Below are positions 6,005-13,300 of a stretch of DNA of 17,578 nucleotides, one piece after another. Every line of letters starts with the position of its first letter. The first letter of the stretch is position 1. The stretch covers positions 1 through 17,578 of the forward strand of contig DASRHK010000011.1 in the NCBI GenBank assembly GCA_035650495.1, written 5' to 3'. The notes below the pieces were generated by a model that was not told the origin of the DNA, did no database searches, and saw only the letters and a program-made list of their open reading frames with translations. This stretch comes from DASRHK01 sp035650495 (GTDB lineage Bacteria > Pseudomonadota > Gammaproteobacteria > Nevskiales > Nevskiaceae). A program made the translations under genes and the position numbers.

Positions 6005-7146
6005 CGACCCACGACAGCGCGTGCGATGACTTCCTTCATGATCTCCGAGGTGCCGCCGTAGATGCGCTGCACGCGCGCGTCAGCGAAGTAGCGCGAGATC
6101 GGGTACTCGGTCATGTAGCCGTAGCCGCCGAACACCTGCAGGCACTTGTCGGCGACGCGGAACTGCATCTCGGTCGTCGCGAGCTTCACCATCGCGGCGG
6201 TCGGCACGTCGAGCTTGCGCTGCGCATAGAGCGCCGCGCAGTGCTTCGTGAACGCCTTGTTCACTTCGATATCGGTCTTGATCGCCGCCAGCTCGAAGCG
6301 TGTGTGCTGGAACGCAGCGATCGGCTGGCCGAACGCCTTTCGATTGCGCGCGTAGTCGATCGTGAGCGCGAGCGCGCCTTCCGCCGCGCCGACCGCGGAG
6401 ATCGCGAGCGTGAGGCGCTCGCGCGGCAGCTCATCGACGAGATGGCCAAAGCCGTTGCCTTGCTTGCCGAGGATCGCGGAGGCGGGAACGTGCACGTCGG
6501 CGAAGAACAATTCGGACGTGTCGCCGCAATGCTGGCCGATCTTGTCGAGATTGCGGCCGCGCGTGAAGCCTTTCATGTCGCGCTCGACCAGGAACAGCGT
6601 CGTGCCCTTGGCGCCGGCTTTCGGATCGGTCTTGGTGAAGGTGACGACGACGTCGGCGTGCTGGCCGTTGGTAATGAACGTCTTCGAGCCGTTGATGACG
6701 AAGCCACCGTTGCCGTCGGGCAGGGCGGTCGCCTTGATGCCTTGCAGGTCCGATCCGGCGCCGGGCTCGGTCATCGCGATCGCCCCGACCATCTCGCCGC
6801 TCGAAAGCTTCGGGATGAACTTCTTCTTCTGCTCTTCGCTGCCGAGATGCGCGATGTATGGCGTGACGATGTCGGAGTGCACGGCGAGATTCGCGGCGAG
6901 CGCGCCGAAGCCGAGCCGCCCGACTTCCTCGAGCACGACGCACGCGAACTCGAACGGCGCGCCGAGCCCGCCGTATTCGGCCGGCGCGTCGACGCACAGC
7001 AAACCCGCTTCGCCCATCTGCGTCCACAGCGCGCGCGGCGTGATGCCGTCCTTCTCCCACTTCTCGTAGTGCGGCTCGACGTTGTCCTTCAGGAAGCGGA
7101 CGACGTTGTCGCGGAAGATCTCGAGCTCGTTGGCGTGCGTGTCCAT
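6001..7146 (-). CDS. Acyl-CoA dehydrogenase, long-chain/isovaleryl type
   Basis: This 381-aa FAD enzyme catalyses alpha,beta-dehydrogenation of acyl-CoA and passes electrons to ETF. All three domains are present: an N-terminal helical domain, the central FAD motif AMTEPGAGSDLQGI (124-137) with FITNG (157-161), and C-terminal helices with RKAFGQPIAAFQ (269-280) and VFGGYGYMTEYP. The MCAD-type catalytic Glu in IYEGT is Gly here (IYGGTSEIM, G364). The base is instead E243 in LPRERLTLA, the position used by long-chain and isovaleryl-CoA dehydrogenases, so a long or branched acyl substrate is likely. It starts 8 bases after the hydrolase stop with no clear Shine-Dalgarno and overlaps the next gene by ATGA. 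Confidence 0.95.
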   Translation of the reverse strand: MDTHANELEIFRDNVVRFLKDNVEPHYEKWEKDGITPRALWTQMGEAGLLCVDAPAEYGGLGAPFEFACVVLEEVGRLGFGALAANLAVHSDIVTPYIAHLGSEEQKKKFIPKLSSGEMVGAIAMTEPGAGSDLQGIKATALPDGNGGFVINGSKTFITNGQHADVVVTFTKTDPKAGAKGTTLFLVERDMKGFTRGRNLDKIGQHCGDTSELFFADVHVPASAILGKQGNGFGHLVDELPRERLTLAISAVGAAEGALALTIDYARNRKAFGQPIAAFQHTRFELAAIKTDIEVNKAFTKHCAALYAQRKLDVPTAAMVKLATTEMQFRVADKCLQVFGGYGYMTEYPISRYFADARVQRIYGGTSEIMKEVIARAVVGR

Positions 7147-7154
7147 GATCGGTT

Positions 7155-8045
7155 CTAGTTGAGGCGATGGAATTCGAGGAAAGCGCGCAGCACGGCGTCG
7201 GGCGCCTCGACCTGCGGATAATGCCCGATGCCGGGGAGCTCCACGACGTCGGGATTGGGTACGAGCTCGCGATAGCGCGCGACCATGTGCGCACCGGAGA
7301 CCGGATCGACCAGGCCGTCGACGACGCGGAGCGGGATCGGCGAGCTCTGCAGCGCGCCGACCCAGCGCGCGCGATGCTTGCGCCGCTCGCCCATGTAGCC
7401 GATGAGCTTGTGGAAGTTGTGGCTGCCGTTGTCATGGCGGATCAGCTGCCAGAACTCGTCGAGCTCTTTTGCGCTCGGCTGCGTGTTCGGTCCGAAGACC
7501 GCGCTGAAGCTCTTGCGGAAGCTCGCCTCGCTCATCCTCTTCGCGATGAGCCAGCCGAGAGGACTCGCCAGCAGCTTCTGCACGAGGCGAGGGCGATGCG
7601 TTTCCGGGAACAGTCCGCCGTTCAGGAAGCAGACCGAATGCAGCATCGGCGCGCGGCTGTCGGCCTTGCGCTCGACGCGTCGCGCCAGCAGCTCCTGCGC
7701 GACCGTGTCGCCGTAGTCGTGCGCGAGCACGTGGTAGTCGGTGATGCCGAGCTCGCGCAGCAGCCCTTCGTGGAGATCGGCCTGATCGAGGATCGAGTAG
7801 TCGTAGCGCCTGGGCTTCGCGGACCAGCCGAAGCCGATCATGTCGGGCGCGACGACCATCGCGAAGCGCTTGCACAGCGCGTCCCACTGGCGATGCCAAT
7901 CCCACGACGCCGTGGGGAAGCCGTGGATCAGCACCAGCGCCGCGTCGGCGCCGCCCCGGCCGCCGAGCGCGTAGAAGATCCTGTGGCCGCGATAGGTGAA
8001 GGCGTCGCCATTGTCGCGCCAGAACTGGAAGCTCACGTCACCCAC
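7155..8045 (-). CDS. Alpha/beta hydrolase, MEST/haloalkane-dehalogenase/epoxide-hydrolase type
   Basis: This 296-aa cytoplasmic alpha/beta-hydrolase carries the oxyanion motif HGFPTASWDW (41-50), an aspartate nucleophile D110 in LAHDYGDTVAQEL, a probable acid D247 in VDGLVDPVSG, and the catalytic His H275 in GIGHYPQVEAP. An Asp nucleophile places it with epoxide hydrolases and dehalogenases. HDYGD plus HGFPT resembles the MEST subgroup, whose substrate is unsettled. A cap domain lies at about 145-235. The start is GTG 8045, supported by GGAG at 8053-8056 with a 7-base spacer, and overlaps the end of nth by 8 bases. A second GTG at 8036 is possible. The neighbouring acyl-CoA dehydrogenase suggests a role in degradation of an ester, epoxide or acyl compound, which is inference. 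Confidence 0.9.
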   Translation of the reverse strand: MGDVSFQFWRDNGDAFTYRGHRIFYALGGRGGADAALVLIHGFPTASWDWHRQWDALCKRFAMVVAPDMIGFGWSAKPRRYDYSILDQADLHEGLLRELGITDYHVLAHDYGDTVAQELLARRVERKADSRAPMLHSVCFLNGGLFPETHRPRLVQKLLASPLGWLIAKRMSEASFRKSFSAVFGPNTQPSAKELDEFWQLIRHDNGSHNFHKLIGYMGERRKHRARWVGALQSSPIPLRVVDGLVDPVSGAHMVARYRELVPNPDVVELPGIGHYPQVEAPDAVLRAFLEFHRLN

Positions 8046-8688
8046 GGCTCTTCTCCGGCGGCGTCTTGGCCTCGTACTCGCACAGATCGGCGATCGGGCA
8101 GCGCGGGCACTCGGGCTTGCGCGCCTTGCACACGTAGCGACCGTGCAGGATCAGCCAGTGGTGCGCGTTCTGCTTGAACTCATCCGGTGTGACACGCACG
8201 AGCTCGTCCTCGACCTCGCGGACGTTCCTGCCCGGCGCGAGCTTGGTGCGATTCGCGACGCGGAAGATGTGCGTGTCGACCGCAATGGTCGGCTCGCCGA
8301 ACGCGGTGTTGAGCACGACGTTCGCGGTCTTGCGGCCGACGCCGGGCAGCGCCTCGAGCGCTTCGCGCGAGCGCGGCACTTCGCCGCGGTGCTGCGTGAG
8401 CAGCACCTTCGACAGCGCGATCACGTTCTTCGCCTTGGTGTTGAACAGCCCGATCGTGCTGATGTAGCGCTTCAGTCCCGCTTCGCCGAGCTTCACCATC
8501 GCCTGCGGCGTATTGGCGACGGGATAGAGCTTCGCCGTCGCCTTGTTCACGCCGGCGTCGGTCGCTTGCGCGGAAAGGACGACGGAGACGAGGAGCTCGA
8601 ACGGCGTCTCGTGCGTGAGCTCGGTCGTCGGCGCCGGATTGTTCGCGCGCAGCCGCTCGTAGATCTTGCGGCGCTTCGCCGGCGTCAT
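8038..8688 (-). CDS. nth: Endonuclease III, DNA glycosylase/AP lyase
   Basis: This 216-aa protein removes oxidised pyrimidines and cleaves at the abasic site in base excision repair. The helix-hairpin-helix LPGVGRKTANVV holds catalytic K120, and D138 lies in IAVDTHIFRVANR. The [4Fe-4S] cluster loop is C187-x6-C194-x2-C197-x5-C203. All these positions coincide exactly with E. coli Nth numbering. Length is typical, with a short charged tail (TPPEKSRG). The ATG at 8688 overlaps the rsxB stop as ATGA, and the downstream hydrolase gene overlaps its end, so nth is locked in the operon. rsx/rnf genes next to nth is an arrangement also known in enterobacteria, where nth follows rsxE. Confidence 0.98.
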   Translation of the reverse strand: MTPAKRRKIYERLRANNPAPTTELTHETPFELLVSVVLSAQATDAGVNKATAKLYPVANTPQAMVKLGEAGLKRYISTIGLFNTKAKNVIALSKVLLTQHRGEVPRSREALEALPGVGRKTANVVLNTAFGEPTIAVDTHIFRVANRTKLAPGRNVREVEDELVRVTPDEFKQNAHHWLILHGRYVCKARKPECPRCPIADLCEYEAKTPPEKSRG

Positions 8689-9236
8689 TTCTTCGCTCGC
8701 GCGAGCGCGGCTGCGACCGGATCGTAGGCGACGGTTTTGGTGCGGCGCGTTTGCTGCGCCAGCCGCGATTGCCGCGCTTCGTAGCGCGATCGGAATTGCG
8801 CCGCGCGAGCGAACGCCGGTGGCAGCGCGGGCCGAGGCTCCATCACGATGCAGTCGACCGGACACGCCGGCACGCAGAGCTCGCAGCCGTCGCATTCCGA
8901 TTCGATCACCGTGTGCATCACGCCCGCGGCGCCGAGGATCGCATCGACCGGGCAGACCTGGATGCACTTGGTGCAGCCGATGCAGTCGGCTTCGACCACG
9001 CGCGCGACGGTCTCGACGCTCTTCTCCTCGCCGCACGACGGATCGAGCGGGAGCATCGGCCGGTCGAGCAGTCGCGCGAGTCGCGCGATGCCTTCGGCGC
9101 CGCCGGGAGGGCAGCGATTGATCTGTGCTTCGCCGCGTGCGATCGCATCCGCGTACGACCGGCACGCGGGATAGCCGCAGCGCGTGCATTGCGTCTGCGG
9201 CAGCAACGCGTCGATGTGTTCAGGGACGGCTTGCAC
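8685..9236 (-). CDS. rsxB: RsxB/RnfB iron-sulfur electron-transfer protein, soluble form
   Basis: This polyferredoxin carries three Fe-S binding units. An Rnf-type cluster C17-x2-C20-x4-C25-x16-C42 (QCTRCGYPACRSYADAIARG) is followed by two ferredoxin motifs, CIGCTKCIQVCPVDAI (C85-C95) and CDGCELCVPACPVDCI (C115-C125). A basic, helical C-terminal tail of about 50 residues follows. The hydrophobic N-terminal anchor of enterobacterial RnfB is absent, so it should be cytoplasmic. No other Rnf subunit is in the window. The start is uncertain: GTG 9236 (MQAVPEHIDALLPQTQC) gives the usual short lead-in to LLPQTQC, whereas an upstream TTG at 9323 would add 29 Pro-rich residues. It is the first gene of the operon containing nth. 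Confidence 0.9.
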   Translation of the reverse strand: MQAVPEHIDALLPQTQCTRCGYPACRSYADAIARGEAQINRCPPGGAEGIARLARLLDRPMLPLDPSCGEEKSVETVARVVEADCIGCTKCIQVCPVDAILGAAGVMHTVIESECDGCELCVPACPVDCIVMEPRPALPPAFARAAQFRSRYEARQSRLAQQTRRTKTVAYDPVAAALARAKK

Positions 9237-9322
9237 GGCGTCGGCACCTAGCCGAATGGACAGTGGGGAAGCTCGGGAAGCCTGCGTATTTTCGCCGAAC
9301 CGGGGAGCGGGCGGGGGCGGCA
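9237..9322. other. Divergent intergenic region between rsxB and the lone fimT
   Basis: These 86 bases must carry both promoters if GTG 9236 is the rsxB start. I see no convincing -35/-10 pair on either strand. A GGGGGCGG run just before the fimT ATG at 9323 is a possible, weak ribosome binding site. The rsxB frame stays open through the region to a TTG at 9323. Confidence 0.4.
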
Positions 9323-9880
9323 ATGCGCGGACGCGATCAGAAGGGGTGGACGCTGGTGGAGCTGATGGCCGGGCTGGTGGTGTCGTCGATCGTGACGTCG
9401 ATGGTGGTGCCGGCGTTCAAGGACGTCGTCGATCGCAGTCGGCTGGCGGTTTCCGCCAATCAGCTCCTGACCGATCTGACGATGGCCCGCCAGAAAGGCG
9501 TCATGAGCGGCCTGCCGACGACGTTCTGCGCCGGCGATCCCGCCCGCGGATGCACGGGCAACTGGTCGGCCCGCACCTGGATCGTGTTCGTCGATCGCGA
9601 TCGCGACGGCCGGCTCGGCGCGAACGATGTCGTGTTGTCGCGAGCGGATCTCGCATCGGAGACCTCGCTGACGATCGCCGGCAACGGGCCGTTCGGCAGC
9701 GCAGTGGTGTTCGATCCGATCGGGACGTCGCAATTGTCCAACGGTGCTTTCGCGGCAGGAACGCTGCGCTTGTGCGCGCGCGGCGGGCGGGGAGCGAACG
9801 CGACCGACTTGATCCTTGCCGCGAGTGGCCGCGTCCGCGCGGAGTCGCGCGATCTCGCGGGGCTCTGTCCGAGCCCGTGA
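9323..9880 (+). CDS. fimT: GspH/FimT-family type IV prepilin-like protein, lone copy
   Basis: This 185-aa pseudopilin starts MRGRDQKGWTLVELMAGLVV. The prepilin peptidase (PilD) site is G8/W9 with Glu at mature position +5, followed by a hydrophobic helix to about residue 32 and the GspH-type globular domain. The mature first residue is Trp rather than the usual Phe. The loop D91-R-D93-R-D95-G-R-L-G-A-N-D102 has the spacing of a calcium-binding EF-hand/dockerin loop within the family motif WIVFVDRDRDG. Cysteines occur at FCAGDPARGC, LCARG and near the C-terminus. ATG 9323 gives a normal 8-residue leader. The gene is alone on the plus strand and ends 3 bases from the pilE stop. A second FimT heads the opposing operon. 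Confidence 0.88.
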   Translation: MRGRDQKGWTLVELMAGLVVSSIVTSMVVPAFKDVVDRSRLAVSANQLLTDLTMARQKGVMSGLPTTFCAGDPARGCTGNWSARTWIVFVDRDRDGRLGANDVVLSRADLASETSLTIAGNGPFGSAVVFDPIGTSQLSNGAFAAGTLRLCARGGRGANATDLILAASGRVRAESRDLAGLCPSP

Positions 9881-9883
9881 GGC

Positions 9884-10336
9884 TTACCAGCAGTCGGCGA
9901 CGGTCGAGCTTCCGCTGATGCCGCGATTGCCGGTCTGATCCAGTGTGAGCGTGCCGCACCTGGCGTCACGACCCGACTGCACCGTGCCTGGCACCGCCTG
10001 CAACGTGAAGGCAGCCGCCGTCGGCGTTGCCGTGAAGCTGTAGGTGTAGTCGGAGCCGGTCTGCGCGGCCGAAGCGCAGTCGAGACCCAGTGCGGTCAGC
10101 GCCGTGTTGTCCATGCCGACGTAGGTCAGGTTCGTCGTGTAGTAGCGCTCCATGTAGGTGCCGTAGTTCGCCAGGCAGGCCTCTGCCGCGCGCCGCTTGG
10201 TCTTGGCGACGGAGCTCGTGTAGGAGGAGACAGCGATCCTGAGCAGCACAGCCAGGATCGCCATCGCCACCAGCAGCTCGATCAGCGTGAAGCCTCTGGC
10301 CAGCGCCTTCATCGCTCCGCTTCCGTTCTTCGCCAT
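9884..10336 (-). CDS. pilE: PilE-type minor type IV pilin
   Basis: This pilin is 150 aa from ATG 10336 or 142 aa from ATG 10312. The leader MKALARG/FTLIELLVAM has a G/F PilD cleavage site and Glu at +5. The mature domain ends ...STVADCW, the usual disulfide-closed C-terminus of PilE-like minor pilins. ATG 10336 overlaps the pilY1 stop as ATGA. ATG 10312 has GGAA 8 bases upstream and gives the classic short leader, so the true start is uncertain. Two residues of the N-terminal helix are unusual: Arg at mature position 18 and Ser at 22, where pilins normally have a small residue and Pro. In the Pseudomonas system PilE joins the minor-pilin priming complex connecting PilVWX to the major pilin. 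Confidence 0.92.
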   Translation of the reverse strand: MAKNGSGAMKALARGFTLIELLVAMAILAVLLRIAVSSYTSSVAKTKRRAAEACLANYGTYMERYYTTNLTYVGMDNTALTALGLDCASAAQTGSDYTYSFTATPTAAAFTLQAVPGTVQSGRDARCGTLTLDQTGNRGISGSSTVADCW

Positions 10337-13300
10337 CACTGTCCGATCCATTCGCGCCACGATACGCGCTTGAGGGAGCCGCTGGAGAAGGTCGCGACGC
10401 TGCTGTGGCTCGCGTTGTCGAAGCTCGTGAGCATCGTGTTGCTCACGAAGATCGGGCTGTTCGGCAGCGCGGTGAAGCCGATCCCCGCAGACGCCTTGCC
10501 GCCGACCTTGTCGGAATCGTTGAACAGGCGATCGCCGTTCAGATCGAAGAAGACTGCCGCGGGGTTGCCGCCGGTGAACGGGTCGAGGGCCATGATCCAG
10601 CCGCGACCGTTGGGGTTGCACGCGTCGACCGCAACCGGGATGCGCGTCGTCGCCAGGATCAGGGAGCCCTGGAACTGGTTCGGTGCCACGATACGCTCGC
10701 CTTCCGCGGTGGGCCCCGGCGAGCCGTTGGGATTGAGCAGGTCGAGGTACCAGCCCGCCTTGCCGCTCATGTCGCCGGTCGTCGGGCTGGAGACGGTGCG
10801 CGATCCCAGGGTGGTCGAGGTTGCTGCGGCCTCGGTCAGGATGCTGCGTTGCCTCAGCGCGCTGCGTGTGCTGCTCGACGTAATCGCAATTTCTCCAGCC
10901 GGCGCTCCGCCCAGCGAGACGATGATTCCGTACCACGTCTGCGTCGTCGTGGTGCTGAGGTCGGCCGTGTTGAGGAACTTGCCGGTGCCGAAGAACAGCC
11001 ACAGGTTGCCGGTGTCCGGATCCTTTCCGACCAGCATGCCTGCCGTGATCGGCTGCGCGTTGGCGCTGGCGTCCTTCGCGGTGTAGAGCAGGGTCCCGCT
11101 GCTATTGCTGCTCGAAAGATCGAACGACCAGACGTTGCCGAGCAGGTCGCCGGCGTACGCCGTAGTGCTGATGCCGTTGCTCACGCTCGACATCCAGACC
11201 GCCGGCGACGCGAGGCCATTGCTGGTCGAATTATTGGTGGCGTGCACGCTCAACGCGCCGTTGGACAGCGCGAACTGGAGCAGCGCCGCCTTGTCCTGCG
11301 TGCTGTTGTAGCCGTTGCCGATCAGCACCGACCAGGTTCCGTCCGCAGTCTGCGCGATCACCGGCTGGCCCACGATCTGCCCGATGTAGCCGCTGTTGGT
11401 CTGGCCGTCGGCGGCAGAGCGCTCCCACAGCAGCGTCGGCGCCGCCGGGTCGGTGATATCCAGCGCATAGACGGTCTTGCTGGGCCCGCGGCCCGTGGTG
11501 CCGACGAGCACCGTTTTCCAGGCGCCGCTGAGATAGACATCGGCCACGGTCAGCTGGCCGTCATTGAAGAACTGATGCGCGAGGCTGCCGCCGTAATTGG
11601 GATCCGCGAGATTGGCGACGTTGGCGAGGATCACCGAGCCGGGAAGGTAGGCGAACGTCTCGGCGCCGGTGGACGCGTCGAACGCGTGCAGCATGCCGTC
11701 ATTGGCCGCAACCCAGATGCGCGGCGAGCGCGACGCCTGGCTGGCGGCGAACGCCGAATAAGTGTCCGAGCCCGTGAACGTCTTGAGGATGAAGGTGTTG
11801 GGGTTCGGCGCGCCGACGAACACGGGTGTGGAATCGACGATGTCGCCGAGGGAATTGACCTGGTTGGTGGCGGCGATCGCCACGTCACGATCGCGGTAGA
11901 TGCCGTCGTTCTTCTGCTCCAGCGAGGAATCGCCGCGCAGATAGTTGATGACGTTCTGGCGCGCCGTGGCATTGGCACCCAAGGCAGTCTGCTGGGCTGA
12001 GGACAATGATCCGACATTCGCGCTCGTGAATGCGATCGTCGAGCCGCTCATGGGCCAGGTGATGATGTTGCGGCTGGCGGGGGTCGGCAATTGCATCGAA
12101 GCCGTCCAGCTTGGATTGAGCGCGATCGCTCCGGTGGTGCTGTCCACCGCGTACGCGAGCAGGTCACCTTTCCACTTGCTGGTGAAATAGAACGCCTGAT
12201 AGGCGACCGTGCCCGCTTGCAGCGTGGTGCTGTTCGCAGCAAGGCTCGCGCCCGTGCCGTTGCGGCCCACCACGCGCTTCAAGGCGTCGGAAAGACCGCC
12301 CGCGAATGCTTCGGGGCTGCCCGCGGAGTAGAAGCCGCCATGCCCATTGACCGCCGCGTGCGCGAGGTCGGCGATGTTGTTGATGCTGTTCGAGGCCGGC
12401 GTCGGCCAGCTGAAGCTGGGGATCGCCTGCCCGCCGTTGGCCCAGGAGAAAATGTCGGCGATCGTGGTCGCGGTCGGATCGTTCACGCCGTTGCCCGCAG
12501 GCGGACTCCCCGGCGTGTGGTCGTAGGTTGCCGGGCTGATCCCCGTCGGATCGAAACCGAGGCCCACGGTGAACGTCACCATGTGCTGCCAGAACGCAGG
12601 ATCCTCCGTCGAGGTGCGCACGTCGTTGGCGATGTCGGTCCGGAGATCATTCACCCAATACTTCATCGCCACGTCGGACAACGTGCTCGAGTTGCTGTCG
12701 CTGTATGGCGCATGGGCGGTGTAGGTATAGGTCTGGCTGTTGACGCCCGTGATCGCGGCGTGGTTGGTACCGTCGGCGTTCGCGGTGCCGCTGAGCGTGA
12801 AACTGTCGTTCCAGAATCCGTCCGTGGTGGCGATCACATACGCCTGCCGGCACGCGAGCTCGGTTCCGTCGGCGCTCGAGGTCTTCCATGCGCTGTTGGT
12901 GCCGCTGGCCGAATAGTACTGGCCCACCATGTCCAGCGCGTTGCGCAGATTCGTGCCGCCACCGGACGACTCGCCGGCGATCCAGCTCCAGAAGGCATTC
13001 CTGCGAGTGCCCGACTGGCCCTTGGCGCAAGGGCTGACGACGCTGGTGACGCAGCTGTTGTCGAACGGGCTGACCTTGGCGAGCGTCACGCTGTTGGCGG
13101 TGAACTGGCCGGTCGGCAGCGCATTGTCGTTGTCGCCGTCGATCGAGCCGAAGCCGAAGCGCACGCTCGGGTCGAGCGTGTTGAACGCGGCGGTCAGGCC
13201 GCTCTTCGCCGACAGCAGGCGCGTGCGGTAATACGAGAACCAATTGGCAATGTTCTGGCCTGCGTTGACGCCGATCGGTGCGGCGGCTCCCGAGGTGTCG

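Noticed and set aside
4259..6061. 600-codon plus-strand open frame antisense to the amine oxidase
   Set aside because: Arg/His-rich shadow with no recognisable motif; the minus-strand frame encodes a complete MAO-like enzyme with all active-site residues.
9237..9323. TTG 9323 as the rsxB start
   Set aside because: It would add 29 Pro/Ser-rich residues not typical of RsxB and abut the divergent fimT start; GTG 9236 gives the usual lead into LLPQTQC. Kept as an alternative.
11929..11937. RGD tripeptide in PilY1 as an integrin-binding motif
   Set aside because: YLRGD is, as I recall, a common structural motif of PilY1 propellers in environmental bacteria, so it does not by itself indicate host binding.
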